64,000 nt of DNA from Pontixanthobacter rizhaonensis (GTDB lineage Bacteria; Pseudomonadota; Alphaproteobacteria; Sphingomonadales; Sphingomonadaceae): the NCBI RefSeq assembly GCF_012972675.1, contig NZ_JABCRE010000003.1, positions 620,001 through 684,000 of the forward strand, in the 5' to 3' direction. Position 1 is the stretch's first letter. Each line of letters begins with the position of its first letter. The notes below the pieces were generated by a model, which worked only from the letters and a program-made list of their open reading frames with translations, made no database searches and had not been told where the DNA came from. Below, piece after piece: positions 24,732 to 34,895 of this stretch. The translations under genes and the position numbers were made by a program.

Positions 24732-25421
24732 TTGCCTACACTTATTCTTGTTCGCCACGGTCAAAGCCAGTGGAATCTCGAAAACCGGTTCACCGGCTGG
24801 TGGGATGTTGATCTGACAGAGAAGGGCGTAGCGGAAGCAAAAGCAGCTGGCGCGCTGATGGCCGAAAAAGGCATTTTGCCGACCGCCGCGTTTACATCAT
24901 TTCAGACACGCGCAATCAAAACGCTCAATCTTGCATTGGAAGAAGCGGGCAGATTATGGCTTCCGGTCACCAAAGACTGGCGGCTCAACGAACGTCATTA
25001 CGGCGGATTGACCGGACTCAACAAGCAAGAGACGCGCGACAAACATGGCGACGACCAAGTCCATATTTGGCGCCGCAGCTTCGATGTGCCGCCACCAGAG
25101 ATGGAAAGTGGTAGCGAGTATGATCTGACCAAGGACCCCCGCTATGCCGGGATCGACATTCCTAACACCGAAAGCCTTAAGCTGACTATTGAACGCGTTC
25201 TGCCGTATTGGGAAAGCGATGTTCTGCCCGTATTGGCGAGCGGCGAAACCGTGATCATTTCTGCCCACGGCAACTCTTTGCGTGCCTTGGTAAAGCACCT
25301 TTCGGGTATTTCCGATGATGATATCACCGGTTTGGAAATCCCAACCGGCCAGCCAATCATATATGAATTTGATGACGCGATGCAGCCGGGTGAGCGGTTT
25401 TATCTGAAGGACATGAAATGA
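24732..25421 (+). CDS. gpmA: 2,3-bisphosphoglycerate-dependent phosphoglycerate mutase
   Basis: The start is TTG 24732, with CGGAG about 8 bases upstream, giving 229 residues that begin [17 protein letters not shown] supplies the phosphorylated His; [10 protein letters not shown] and [14 protein letters not shown] are typical of dPGM, and SAHGNSLRA holds the second His. It interconverts 2- and 3-phosphoglycerate in glycolysis. The in-frame ATG at 24645 would add an unrelated prefix overlapping the small protein gene and is rejected. It overlaps purE by 4 bases. Confidence 0.93.
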   Translation: MPTLILVRHGQSQWNLENRFTGWWDVDLTEKGVAEAKAAGALMAEKGILPTAAFTSFQTRAIKTLNLALEEAGRLWLPVTKDWRLNERHYGGLTGLNKQETRDKHGDDQVHIWRRSFDVPPPEMESGSEYDLTKDPRYAGIDIPNTESLKLTIERVLPYWESDVLPVLASGETVIISAHGNSLRALVKHLSGISDDDITGLEIPTGQPIIYEFDDAMQPGERFYLKDMK

Positions 25422-25909
25422 CGGCTGCAGCGCCAAAAGTTGCGATTGTGATGGGCAGCCAGTCCGACTGGCCAACCATGCAATGCGCCGCCAAAGTGCT
25501 GGAAGAGCTGGAGGTGGCCAGCGACGTACGGATTGTCTCCGCCCACCGCACGCCGGACCGAATGGCGGATTTCGCCAAGGGCGCAGCCGATCAAGGACTA
25601 TCGGTTATTATCGCCGGTGCGGGCGGTGCGGCCCACTTGCCCGGTATGATCGCCGCGATGACGCATTTGCCTGTTCTGGGCGTCCCGATCCAGTCCAAGG
25701 CACTGTCGGGTATGGATAGCTTGCTGTCGATCGTGCAAATGCCAGCGGGTGTGCCCACTGGTACCTTGGCGATTGGCGAAGCAGGGGCCACCAATGCCGG
25801 CCTGTTGGCGGCATCAATCTTGGCCACCAGCGACCCAGCACTGACAGCGCGCCTGAAGGCTTGGCGCGCGGCGCGCAGTGATGCAGTTACGGAGCGTCCA
25901 GTAGAATAA
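25418..25909 (+). CDS. purE: N5-carboxyaminoimidazole ribonucleotide mutase
   Basis: The 163-residue class I PurE contains [14 protein letters not shown], the mononucleotide-binding opening, SAHRTPDRM with the catalytic His, and [13 protein letters not shown]. It moves the carboxylate of N5-CAIR to give CAIR in purine synthesis. It overlaps the gpmA stop (ATGA) and is followed by purK 13 bases on, so both enzymes of the two-step reaction are made together. Confidence 0.95.
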   Translation: MTAAAPKVAIVMGSQSDWPTMQCAAKVLEELEVASDVRIVSAHRTPDRMADFAKGAADQGLSVIIAGAGGAAHLPGMIAAMTHLPVLGVPIQSKALSGMDSLLSIVQMPAGVPTGTLAIGEAGATNAGLLAASILATSDPALTARLKAWRAARSDAVTERPVE

Positions 25910-25922
25910 TGGTGGCCATCTG

Positions 25923-27002
25923 ATGCTGAAACCGGGGGGAACAATCGGAATTTTGGGCGGCGGCCAGCTTGGCCGGATGATGGCCATGTCTGCCGCGCAG
26001 CTCGGCTTTCACACTATCATCTACGCACCGGAAAAAGACAGCGTGGCTGCCGAGGTGAGCCGCGATTTTTTTTGTAACAAATGGGATGACACTGCGGCGC
26101 TGACCGCTTTCATCCAGCAATGCGACGCAGTAACGTGGGAATTTGAGAATGTCCCCGTGGCACCGCTGGCACCCATTGCAGACCGCATAACGCCGCACCC
26201 CCGCGCACTTGAAACGGCGCAGGACCGCTTGGCGGAAAAAAGGTTTGTCGAGGAATTGGGCGGTACGCCTGCGGCCTATGCCACTGTCGACACGCATGAA
26301 GAATTGATGCGCGCAGTTGAACGGATTGGCACGCCCGGCATACTCAAGACGCGGCGCGATGGCTATGATGGCAAAGGCCAATGGCGGATCGGGTCAGTCC
26401 GCGATGCGGAGGGTTTGCGAGTGCCTGATATGCCCGCAATCTACGAGGGTTTCGTCGATTTTTCTGCAGAGTTCTCCGTCATTCTGGTGCGTTCTAAGGA
26501 CGGCGAGATACGCTATTGGGATAGCGCCGAAAATGTTCACGAAAATGGCATTTTGGCGCATTCGACCATTCCGGCTGGCGCCGCTATTGCCGGCCAATTG
26601 AAACCGGCGCGCGCACTCGCCGCCGCCATTGCACAGCGGCTGGATTATGTTGGTGTGCTCACTTGTGAGTTCTTTGCCACAGCGGCCGGTCCTGTGTTCA
26701 ATGAAATGGCCCCGCGGGTTCACAATTCCGGCCATTGGACAATCGAAGGCGCCGCCACGAGCCAATTTGAAAACCACATTCGGGCAGTCGCGGGCCTGCC
26801 CCTAGGTGATACCAGTACAATCGCTCCGCATATTGTGATGGATAACATCATCGGCAAAGCCGCCAATACTGCGCTCGAAATGCTGAGCGAGCCGGACACA
26901 CATTTACACCTATACGGCAAGAAACAAGCGCGCGATGGCCGCAAGATGGGCCATGTGACACGCATCACGCGCGATGCAGAGGGTTCAGGCAGCACCCAAT
27001 GA
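25923..27002 (+). CDS. purK: N5-carboxyaminoimidazole ribonucleotide synthase
   Basis: The 359-residue ATP-grasp enzyme starts MLKPGGTIGILGGGQLGRMM, the PurK signature. Further marks are VTWEFENVP, KTRRDGYDGKGQWRI for ATP binding and FNEMAPRVHNSGHWTIEGA for metal binding. It makes N5-CAIR from AIR, bicarbonate and ATP for PurE. Its stop overlaps the folA start (ATGA). Confidence 0.95.
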   Translation: MLKPGGTIGILGGGQLGRMMAMSAAQLGFHTIIYAPEKDSVAAEVSRDFFCNKWDDTAALTAFIQQCDAVTWEFENVPVAPLAPIADRITPHPRALETAQDRLAEKRFVEELGGTPAAYATVDTHEELMRAVERIGTPGILKTRRDGYDGKGQWRIGSVRDAEGLRVPDMPAIYEGFVDFSAEFSVILVRSKDGEIRYWDSAENVHENGILAHSTIPAGAAIAGQLKPARALAAAIAQRLDYVGVLTCEFFATAAGPVFNEMAPRVHNSGHWTIEGAATSQFENHIRAVAGLPLGDTSTIAPHIVMDNIIGKAANTALEMLSEPDTHLHLYGKKQARDGRKMGHVTRITRDAEGSGSTQ

Positions 27003-27484
27003 GCCAGACCATCACGCTTATATATGCCCGCGCCGCCAATGGCGTGATTGGCAAGGATGGCGATTTACCGTGGCGACTGCCCGCTGACCTGAAGCGCTTC
27101 AAAGCCCTCACCATCGGCAAACCGATGATTATGGGCCGCAAGACCTTTGAAAGTCTGCCCGGCCTTCTGCCCGGCCGCCGTCATATCGTGCTGACACGGC
27201 ATGATAATTTCGAGGCGGAAGGGGCCGAAATTGCGCATTCGGTTAAAGAAGCGCTGGCGATGGCAGGCGATGGCGACGTAAGTGTTATTGGCGGCGCTGC
27301 GATCTACGATGTGTTTTTACCCTTGGCTGACCGCATCGAACTCACCCAAATCCACTCCGATTATGAGGGCGATACTTTTATGCCCGAACTCAGCAATGCT
27401 TGGGTGGTCACTGAACGGCACGATCACCCGGCAGACGGTGACGGCCCAGCCTATTCCTTCCTGTCTTTGGAGCCTGCCACATGA
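26999..27484 (+). CDS. folA: dihydrofolate reductase
   Basis: The 161-residue protein shows the DHFR order: NGVIGKDGDLPWRLPADLKRF near the N-terminus, IMGRKTFESL, HIVLTR and VIGGAAIYDVFLP. Asp31 in the ADLKRF segment takes the place of the usual catalytic acid. It reduces dihydrofolate with NADPH. It sits in the overlapping chain purK-folA-ribF. Confidence 0.95.
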   Translation: MSQTITLIYARAANGVIGKDGDLPWRLPADLKRFKALTIGKPMIMGRKTFESLPGLLPGRRHIVLTRHDNFEAEGAEIAHSVKEALAMAGDGDVSVIGGAAIYDVFLPLADRIELTQIHSDYEGDTFMPELSNAWVVTERHDHPADGDGPAYSFLSLEPAT

Positions 27485-28407
27485 GATGGCTCGATCACCG
27501 TGAACCAGTGCCCGACAGCTTGCGCGGCGCGATTGTTGCGCTGGGTAATTTTGACGGGTTTCATAAGGGACATCAGGCCGTTGCAGGCGAAGCCATTCGC
27601 TGGGCCCGGGAAGAGGGGCGCCCCGCGATTGTGGCAACGTTCGACCCGCACCCGGTGCGGTTTTTCAAGCCCGATATAGAGCCGTTCCGCCTTACCACCC
27701 TGGAACAGCGGCAAGAGCTATATCTGGAAGCTGGCGCAACAGCGATGCTCGTCTTCCATTTCGATGCAGAACTCGCCGCGACTTCGGCAGAGGATTATAT
27801 TGGCGAGGTGCTGGCCAAACGGCTTGGCGTTGCGGGCGTGGTTACCGGTGAAGATTTCACTTTCGGCAAAGCGCGTGGCGGCAATGTGCAAGTGCTCGCC
27901 GATGCCGGATCAGAATATGGCATCCGGGCGCGCACTATCGGGCCGGTTGGTGATGCGGATAAAGTCATTTCCTCCAGCCGTATCCGCGACGCTTTACGAG
28001 AAGGGGATCCGCAAGAAGCCGCGCGACTACTGTCCCGCCCTTTCGCCATTCGTGGGATCGTACAGCATGGCGACAAGCGCGGGCGTGAAATCGGTTACCC
28101 GACAGCCAATCTCTCGGTGGAAAGCTACTTGCGGCCCAAATTCGGTATTTATGCCGTCACCGGTAAAATTCTGGCGACTGGCGAAGAGCTAAAGGGTGCC
28201 GCAAATATTGGAATTCGCCCACAATTCACACCCGCCAAAGAGCTGCTGGAACCGTATTTCTTCGATTTTTCCGGCGACCTTTACGGGCAAGAAATCGAGG
28301 TGGCATTCCATCACTTCCTGCGCGGCGAAGCCAAGTTCGATTCGCTCGACGGCCTGATGGAACAAATGGAAAAAGACTGCGACGAAGCGCGGCGGCTGCT
28401 CGGATGA
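27481..28407 (+). CDS. ribF: bifunctional riboflavin kinase/FAD synthetase
   Basis: The 308-residue protein has an N-terminal FMN adenylyltransferase half (VALGNFDGFHKGHQAV, TFDPHPVRFF, SSSRIRDALREG) and a C-terminal riboflavin kinase half (GDKRGREIGYPTANLSV, with EPYFFDFSGDLYGQ). It makes FMN and then FAD. Start and stop overlap the neighbouring genes by 4 bases each. Confidence 0.95.
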   Translation: MRWLDHREPVPDSLRGAIVALGNFDGFHKGHQAVAGEAIRWAREEGRPAIVATFDPHPVRFFKPDIEPFRLTTLEQRQELYLEAGATAMLVFHFDAELAATSAEDYIGEVLAKRLGVAGVVTGEDFTFGKARGGNVQVLADAGSEYGIRARTIGPVGDADKVISSSRIRDALREGDPQEAARLLSRPFAIRGIVQHGDKRGREIGYPTANLSVESYLRPKFGIYAVTGKILATGEELKGAANIGIRPQFTPAKELLEPYFFDFSGDLYGQEIEVAFHHFLRGEAKFDSLDGLMEQMEKDCDEARRLLG

Positions 28408-29453
28408 TATGGGCCAAGCGCATCGGTACGGTGCTGGCGCTGGGCTTTGTTATGCTGACGGTCATCAATGCCAGTTGGCTCGCCCCCAATCCCAAAGGTA
28501 ACGTCAAATTGATCGCCCATCGCGGGGTGTATCAAGCGTATGACCAAACCGATCTGGGCCGCGATGATTGCACGGCCACCCGGATCGAACAGCCGGTGCA
28601 TGGCTTCCTGGAGAACACCGCAGATTCGATCATTGCTGCGCGCGAATTGGGCGCTCAGATGATCGAAGTTGATATCGCGCCGACCAAAGATGGCCAGATC
28701 GCTTTATTCCATGATTGGACCGTCGATTGCCGCACCGAGGCGTCGGGCGACACGCGTGATTTCACGATGGCAGAACTCAAAGCTCTCGATATCGGCTATG
28801 GCTACACAGCGGATGGGGGCAAGACGTTCCCGTTTCGGGGCCAGCATATCGGGGGCATAGCAACTCTAGAAGAGGGGCTGAAAGCCGCCTTCCGCACACG
28901 GCTGGCGTTCAATTTCAAAAGCAAAAACCCGGATGAGGCCGACCTGCTTGTGGCAGCCCTGAAAGCGGCTGATCACAATATCGCAAATGGCCGTGATATT
29001 TTCTACGGTCACCAAGATGTAATCGCCCGGCTCAAAGAACTTGCGCCGGATGCATGGGCTTTCAGCACGCAAGGTGCCAAGCAATGCACCACGGATTATA
29101 CAGTGATGGGCTGGTTCGGAATTATGCCGGACAGCTGCAAAGGCGGCACCATTTTCATCGCGCTCGATCTGCAATGGACCTTGCCCGGCTGGCCCAACCG
29201 GATGATCGCGCGGATGGAGGAGCATGATGTGCAGATGATCATGCTGGGCCCACAATTGCCTGATAATTATCCGCGCGGGGTCGATATACCTGAACAATTG
29301 GGCGACATTCCGCGCAGCTTTAACGGGTGGTTGTGGGTCGATGATATCTACACCATCGGCCCGTCATTGCGCCCAGCCTTCAACAGCCGAACCGAGGAAC
29401 AGAGCGACGCGCTGGACGCCGCGCTGAAGCGTCGCCGCGCCGCCCGAGAGTAA
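28404..29453 (+). CDS. glycerophosphodiester phosphodiesterase family protein
   Basis: The 349-residue protein begins with a signal or anchor segment (RIGTVLALGFVMLTVINASWLA), then shows the GDPD TIM-barrel marks: LIAHRGVYQAYD with catalytic His and Arg, ENTADSI, IEVDIAPTKDGQIALFHDWTVD with the metal-binding Glu/Asp and the second His. It probably hydrolyses glycerophosphodiesters in the periplasm. Inserts around the active site (for example DLGRDDCTAT) make it longer than small cytoplasmic GDPDs. It ends the gpmA operon. Confidence 0.85.
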   Translation: MIWAKRIGTVLALGFVMLTVINASWLAPNPKGNVKLIAHRGVYQAYDQTDLGRDDCTATRIEQPVHGFLENTADSIIAARELGAQMIEVDIAPTKDGQIALFHDWTVDCRTEASGDTRDFTMAELKALDIGYGYTADGGKTFPFRGQHIGGIATLEEGLKAAFRTRLAFNFKSKNPDEADLLVAALKAADHNIANGRDIFYGHQDVIARLKELAPDAWAFSTQGAKQCTTDYTVMGWFGIMPDSCKGGTIFIALDLQWTLPGWPNRMIARMEEHDVQMIMLGPQLPDNYPRGVDIPEQLGDIPRSFNGWLWVDDIYTIGPSLRPAFNSRTEEQSDALDAALKRRRAARE

Positions 29454-29529
29454 GAGCGTGATGAAGTACGCGCTATTGAAGGCAATTGCGGTTTCCATCG
29501 GGCGCAGTTTCGGATAACGGCCCTACGCT

Positions 29530-32430
29530 ATGCCAAATGACGACAATTCCCGCGATTATCGCCCCACAGTCTTCCTGCCGAAGACTGCGTTCCCCATGAA
29601 AGCCGGCCTTCCGCAGAAGGAACCGGGTATTCAGGCCCGCTGGGAAGAGATTGGCCTGTATGAAAAACTGCGCGAGGCACGCGCTGGCCGCGAGAAATTC
29701 ATCCTGCATGATGGCCCGCCCTATGCAAACGGCGATATGCATATCGGCCATGCGCTGAACCATGTGCTGAAAGACACTGTGGTGCGCACGCAAAGCCTGC
29801 TTGGCAAAGATGCGCCTTACGTGCCTGGCTGGGATTGCCACGGTCTGCCGATCGAATGGAAGATCGAAGAGCTGTATCGGAAGAAAAAGAAAAACAAGAA
29901 CGACGTTCCGCCGAAAGAATTCCGCGCCGAATGCCGCGATTACGCCCAGAAATGGGTCGACGTGCAGCGCGACCAGTTGAAGCGGCTGGGCATTAATGGC
30001 CGGTGGGACAAACCCTATCTAACCATGCGCCCCGAGGCAGAAGGCGCAATTGTTGCGGAATTGCACAAATTCGCCGAAACCGGCCAGCTCTATCGCGGGG
30101 CGAAGCCAGTGATGTGGTCGCCGGTAGAAGAAACCGCCTTGGCTGATGCCGAAGTAGAATATGCGGATTTGACCGACAGCCCACAAATCGATGTGGCGTT
30201 CGAAATTGTGGAATCGCCGATTGAGGAATTGGTTGGCGCTCATGCGGTAATCTGGACGACTACTCCTTGGACGATTCCGGTGAATCAGGCTTTGGCTTAT
30301 GGGCCGGATGTCGAATACTCGACGTTCGAGATCAAAACTGATGAAATTGACGATAAACCGCATCTTGAAAAGTGGCGCGGGAAACTCTTGTTCATGGCAG
30401 ACAAGCTTATTCCTAGCTTCCTTCTGCGAATTGGCTGTGAATACGACAACAGCAGTGTAAAACATTACACGGTCTGCGGCGGTGACCAGCTCGCAGGAAC
30501 CATCGTTCGCCACCCGATGCACCATCTCGGCGGGTTCTATGCCAAACCGCGCCCCATGCTCGCAGGCGATTTTGTCACCACCGATAGCGGTACCGGCATC
30601 GTCCATATGTCGCCCGATCACGGCGAGGATGATTTCGATCTATGCAAGGCCAACGGGATTGATCCGGTTTTCGCCGTTATGGGCGATGGCCGTTACCGCG
30701 ATGACTGGCTGTGGTTGGGTGCAGATGACAAAGACGCCGACGGCAAAGAACGCCGCCGCAGCGTGATCAACAAACCGTTCAACTCGCCCGAAGGCCCGAT
30801 TTGTTCGGACTTGCGGGAGGCGGGCGCGCTTCTTTCGGCCAGCGCCGATTATGCGCATAGCTACCCGCATTCATGGCGTTCCAAGGCCAAAGTCGTTTAC
30901 CGCTGCACCCCGCAATGGTTCATCGCGATTGACGAGCGGCTGGAGCATATTGACGGTGCGCCCACCTTGCGCGCGCGCGCCATGGAAGAAATTGAAGCAA
31001 CCCGCTTTATCCCTGAAAAGGGGCGTAACCGTTTGCGTTCTATGGTCGAAGGCCGGCCTGACTGGCTGATCAGCCGCCAGCGCGCATGGGGCGTGCCGAT
31101 TGCGCTGTTTGTTCACCGCGAATCTGGCGAATTGCTGGTGGATCCGGAAGTGAACGCGCGCATTCAGGCTGCGATTACCGCAGACACGGTCGATGCATGG
31201 GACAAAAGCCGCGCCGCTGAATTCCTTGGCGCCGATCGTAACCCCGATGACTATGAAATGGTCAGTGACATTCTGGACGTGTGGTTTGACAGCGGTTCTA
31301 CCCATGCCTTCGTTCTGGAAACAGACGAATGGCCCGAACTGCAATCCCCCGCAGACCTCTATCTGGAAGGCAGCGACCAGCATCGCGGCTGGTTCCAATC
31401 AAGCCTGCTGGAAAGCTGCGGTACGCGCGGCCGCGCACCGTATAAGGACGTACTGACACACGGCTTTACTATGGATTCCAAGGGCATGAAAATGTCCAAG
31501 AGCCTGGGTAACACCGTCAATCCGTTGAAAGTGATGGAGCAATATGGTGCGGATATTATCCGCCTATGGGCGCTCAGTGTCGATTTTACCGAAGACCACC
31601 GGATCGGTGATGAAATCCTGAAAGGGGTTGGCGACACCTACCGCAAATTGCGCAACACTTTCCGCTATTTGCTTGGCGCGCTCGACGGGTTTGTTGGCGA
31701 TTTGGGCGATGATGCGGAAATTCCGGAACTGGAAGTCTACATCCTGTCTGAATTGGCAGAGCTTGACCGCAAATTGCGCCAAGCGGTCGATGATTATGAC
31801 TTCAACACCTACACGCGGTTGCTAGTCGATTTCTGCAATGAAGATTTGTCGGCATTCTTCTTCGATATCCGCAAAGACTGCCTCTATTGCGATGATGAGA
31901 ATGACCCCAAACGCCGCGCCTATCGCACCGTGCTGGATATCCTGTTCCACGCGCTGATCCGCTATACCGCACCGGTTCTGGTCTATACATCAGAAGAAGT
32001 CTGGAGAGCGCGTTACCCCGAAGACAACGAACAGCAGGGCAGCGTTCATCTGCTTGAATGGCCAAGCATCCCGCAAGTTGGTTCGGATACGGCGCGGTGG
32101 ACGGCGCTGCGCGAATTGCGCGAGACTGTGATGGAAGCAATCGAACCTTTGCGGCGCGAGAAAACCATCCGTTCCGGGCTCGAAGCCGATGTTATTGTGC
32201 CGGCTGACAAAGTGCCAGCCGGTTTCACAGATGCCGATTTGGCCGAACTGTTCATCGCTGCGTCAGTCACGCGCGGCCAAGGGGATGATGTGAAAGTTAC
32301 GCGGACATCCGATCACAAATGCGGCCGATGCTGGCGCTTGCTGCCCGAAGTAACGGCAGATGGCGACTTATGCGGTCGCTGCGCGGAGGTTGTTACAGCC
32401 TATGATGCAGCAGAGGAGGCAGCGGCATGA
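29530..32430 (+). CDS. ileS: isoleucyl-tRNA synthetase
   Basis: The 966-residue class I synthetase has the HIGH region PPYANGDMHIGHALNHVLKD, the editing domain (WTTTPWTIPVNQAL, GTGIVHMSPDHGEDDF), WFDSGSTHAF, KMSKS in GMKMSKSLGN, and a C-terminal zinc finger (CGRCWRLLP and CGRCAEVV). Full length and all motifs indicate an active enzyme. It overlaps lspA by 4 bases. Confidence 0.97.
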   Translation: MPNDDNSRDYRPTVFLPKTAFPMKAGLPQKEPGIQARWEEIGLYEKLREARAGREKFILHDGPPYANGDMHIGHALNHVLKDTVVRTQSLLGKDAPYVPGWDCHGLPIEWKIEELYRKKKKNKNDVPPKEFRAECRDYAQKWVDVQRDQLKRLGINGRWDKPYLTMRPEAEGAIVAELHKFAETGQLYRGAKPVMWSPVEETALADAEVEYADLTDSPQIDVAFEIVESPIEELVGAHAVIWTTTPWTIPVNQALAYGPDVEYSTFEIKTDEIDDKPHLEKWRGKLLFMADKLIPSFLLRIGCEYDNSSVKHYTVCGGDQLAGTIVRHPMHHLGGFYAKPRPMLAGDFVTTDSGTGIVHMSPDHGEDDFDLCKANGIDPVFAVMGDGRYRDDWLWLGADDKDADGKERRRSVINKPFNSPEGPICSDLREAGALLSASADYAHSYPHSWRSKAKVVYRCTPQWFIAIDERLEHIDGAPTLRARAMEEIEATRFIPEKGRNRLRSMVEGRPDWLISRQRAWGVPIALFVHRESGELLVDPEVNARIQAAITADTVDAWDKSRAAEFLGADRNPDDYEMVSDILDVWFDSGSTHAFVLETDEWPELQSPADLYLEGSDQHRGWFQSSLLESCGTRGRAPYKDVLTHGFTMDSKGMKMSKSLGNTVNPLKVMEQYGADIIRLWALSVDFTEDHRIGDEILKGVGDTYRKLRNTFRYLLGALDGFVGDLGDDAEIPELEVYILSELAELDRKLRQAVDDYDFNTYTRLLVDFCNEDLSAFFFDIRKDCLYCDDENDPKRRAYRTVLDILFHALIRYTAPVLVYTSEEVWRARYPEDNEQQGSVHLLEWPSIPQVGSDTARWTALRELRETVMEAIEPLRREKTIRSGLEADVIVPADKVPAGFTDADLAELFIAASVTRGQGDDVKVTRTSDHKCGRCWRLLPEVTADGDLCGRCAEVVTAYDAAEEAAA

Positions 32431-32939
32431 GCTTCCTGACCAAAAATCGCATCATCGGGCTGGTATTGGCGACGGTTATCTTTGTCGCGGATCAATGGAT
32501 CAAGAAAGTGGTCGATGTCGATCTGGCGATGAAGCTGGGCGATCGGATTGATTTGCTGCCTTTCTTCGCGCTTCACCGGACGCATAATTACGGCGTATCA
32601 ATGGGCATGTTCGAAGCGACTTCACCAGAAATGCGCTGGGCGCTGGTCGGCGTAACCGCGCTGATCGCGCTGGTTGTCTTCATCTGGATGCTCCGCGAAA
32701 AGGCGCTCGGCGATATTATCGGACTGTCGATGATCCTTGGCGGCGCGCTCGGCAATATTATTGACCGGTATGATTATGGCTATGTCCTCGATTATGCAGA
32801 TTTTCACATTAACGGGTTCAGCCCGTTCCTGATTTTCAACGTTGCCGATGCGGCTATCACCATCGGTGTTGTGATCATCCTTGCCCGTTCCTTCTTCGTG
32901 CGCGATAAGGAACCCACTGACACGAATGAAGCGGCGTAA
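32427..32939 (+). CDS. lspA: prolipoprotein signal peptidase (signal peptidase II)
   Basis: The 170-residue membrane protein has four predicted membrane segments and the LspA motifs: VADQWIKKVVD, NIIDRYDYGYVLDYADF with the first catalytic Asp, and FNVADAAI with the second. It cuts the signal peptide of lipoproteins. The downstream gene encodes a lipoprotein. Confidence 0.95.
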   Translation: MSFLTKNRIIGLVLATVIFVADQWIKKVVDVDLAMKLGDRIDLLPFFALHRTHNYGVSMGMFEATSPEMRWALVGVTALIALVVFIWMLREKALGDIIGLSMILGGALGNIIDRYDYGYVLDYADFHINGFSPFLIFNVADAAITIGVVIILARSFFVRDKEPTDTNEAA

Positions 32940-32956
32940 AGCTGCGGAGAGCTGAT

Positions 32957-33367
32957 ATGCGTAAAGTAAGCACACTCATCCTTCTAAGCGCGGCGAGCGC
33001 AATGCTGGCATCATGCGGCAGCGGCGGGTTTTTAACTCGTGAGCGCCCAGACGAATTCGCTGTTCAGCGGCAAGCCCCATTGGTTGTTCCGCCAGATTTT
33101 AACTTGGTCCCGCCATCACCGGGCGCACCTCGCCCATCCGAAGGCACAGCGTCCGAGCAAGCTCTGGAAGCCTTGTTCGGCGGCCCAGCGGCGCGCAGCG
33201 CGGTGGAAACCAGCGCGCTTGACCGTGCGGGTACTGCAGCGCCGGGTATCCGGTCGTCTGTTGGCGATCCTGCGACAAACACGGTCGCCAAAGGCAGTGT
33301 AACGCGTGATATTATTGCCGCCCCAGAAGGTGACGGCCAAAACAGTCAGGCGATTATTCCCGGTTGA
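32957..33367 (+). CDS. DUF3035-type lipoprotein
   Basis: The 136-residue protein starts MRKVSTLILLSAASAMLASC, a clear lipoprotein signal with lipobox LASC, followed by a Pro-rich region (VVPPDFNLVPPSPGAPRP) typical of DUF3035 proteins of alphaproteobacteria. Function is unknown. The gene follows lspA by 17 bases with GGAGA upstream, so it is probably cotranscribed. Confidence 0.8.
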   Translation: MRKVSTLILLSAASAMLASCGSGGFLTRERPDEFAVQRQAPLVVPPDFNLVPPSPGAPRPSEGTASEQALEALFGGPAARSAVETSALDRAGTAAPGIRSSVGDPATNTVAKGSVTRDIIAAPEGDGQNSQAIIPG

Positions 33368-33416
33368 GTATTCTGTTTGGTCGCTCGGTCGCAGGGCGTT
33401 AGAGGCCAAAAAGCCC

Positions 33417-34712
33417 CTAATTCGCTTTGCTGACCAGTAATTTACCGATCTTGCGGGCATCCATATCGATCACCTCGAAGCGCCAGCCTTGTTCCACAAA
33501 GCTGTCGCCCTCAAGAGGTAGCTTCTTAAGTACCGACAACACAAACCCCGCAGCGGTGGCAAATTCGCGCGTGTCATCATAGGTGAGGCCCAGCCGATCA
33601 GCCATTTCGTCTGCCGACATCCCGCCGGCGATAATTAGCAGCCCGTCCTCGCGCTCAATAAATGTCGGCGCATCGCCTTCGTCAACGTCGCTCACAAATT
33701 GGCCGACCAGCGCAGTCAGCAAATCAACCGGCGTCACGATCCCGTCCAGATGGCCATATTCATCATGCACCATTGCCATCGCAACCTCAGACTGTTGCAA
33801 GCTGCGTAGCGCATCCATGGCATCCAGTTGATCAGGCACGATTTCCGCCTTCTTCATCAGGCGTTTCAAGTTCACTTTTTTACCCGCGACCATCAACGCC
33901 AGCACTTCACGGACTTTCACCACGCCAAGGATCGTATCGGGCGATCCTTCTGCAACGGGTAGCAAGGAATGCGGGCTTTCCTCTATGGTCGCACGAATCG
34001 CTGCTTCATCCGCATCAATATGCAGCCAATCGACCTCGGTCCTCGGGGTCATCACTTCGCGAACAGGGCGTTCTGCCAAGCGAACCGCCCCCGTTAGGAT
34101 TTGATGCTGATCCGCCTCGATCACGCCCGAATTGGTCGCATCGGCAAAAATCATATGCAGCTCTTCAGCCGTAACACTGGATTGGCCGCTGCGGCGAACA
34201 CCCAGCAGCCGGATCAATAGGCCGGACGACGAATCGAGTAGCCACACCAGCGGGGCAGCGATTTTGGCCAGCAGCGCCATCGGGCGCGCCATGACCAGCG
34301 CAATCGGAACCGCAGCGCGCAAGGCCATTTGCTTCGGTACCAATTCGCCCACCACCAAAGTGAAATAGGTCGTCAGGGCGATGGCCAGCACAAAGCCTGT
34401 TTCCGCCGCATATTCCTCTGGCACGCCGATCGCCGCCAGCCGTTCACCCGCCGGAGTGCCGAGACTGGACCCGGAATACGCACCCGCGACGATGCTGATG
34501 AGTGTAATGCCAATCTGGACGGTCGACAGAAACTTGCCCGGGTCAGCCGCCAAAGCAATTGCTGTTTTGGCAGCGCCGCTACCTTTCTCAGCCGCCGCTT
34601 GCAGGCGCGCTGTACGCGCAGAAACAATGGCGAGTTCGGACATGGCGAACACACCGTTGAGAACGATCAAGCCGCCGATAATCAGCAGGTCAGGCCAAGG
34701 AAAAGGAGTCAC
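33417..34712 (-). CDS. CNNM/CorC-family protein with CBS domains
   Basis: The 431-residue protein has a DUF21 membrane domain (DLLIIGGLIVLNGVFAMSEL, about residues 1-200), a paired CBS domain (MTPRTEVDWLHID onward) and a C-terminal CorC/HlyC domain (FVEQGWRFEVIDMDARKIGK). The family is linked to magnesium or cobalt efflux and resistance; the old name hemolysin is misleading. It is convergent with the lspA operon and stands alone. Confidence 0.88.
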   Translation of the reverse strand: MTPFPWPDLLIIGGLIVLNGVFAMSELAIVSARTARLQAAAEKGSGAAKTAIALAADPGKFLSTVQIGITLISIVAGAYSGSSLGTPAGERLAAIGVPEEYAAETGFVLAIALTTYFTLVVGELVPKQMALRAAVPIALVMARPMALLAKIAAPLVWLLDSSSGLLIRLLGVRRSGQSSVTAEELHMIFADATNSGVIEADQHQILTGAVRLAERPVREVMTPRTEVDWLHIDADEAAIRATIEESPHSLLPVAEGSPDTILGVVKVREVLALMVAGKKVNLKRLMKKAEIVPDQLDAMDALRSLQQSEVAMAMVHDEYGHLDGIVTPVDLLTALVGQFVSDVDEGDAPTFIEREDGLLIIAGGMSADEMADRLGLTYDDTREFATAAGFVLSVLKKLPLEGDSFVEQGWRFEVIDMDARKIGKLLVSKAN

Positions 34713-34895
34713 TCCTATTCGCTAGCAGAAATCCGGGAGAGTGCCAGAGGGACGATTTTCACGATTCGTCGTAAATTGATGTATCTCGTCGCACTGTCGG
34801 AACCCCATCGTTCCTTGCCTGTTCATGTAACAGACGCCTAACGTGGGAAACGCCCGCTTATGGGCACCATGGCAACTCCTTAGGAGGGACAACCG

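Noticed and set aside
33368-33416. Bidirectional terminator between the DUF3035 and CorC-like genes
   Set aside because: A TTAGAGGC/GCCCCTAA hairpin exists with one mismatch, but no T run follows on either strand.
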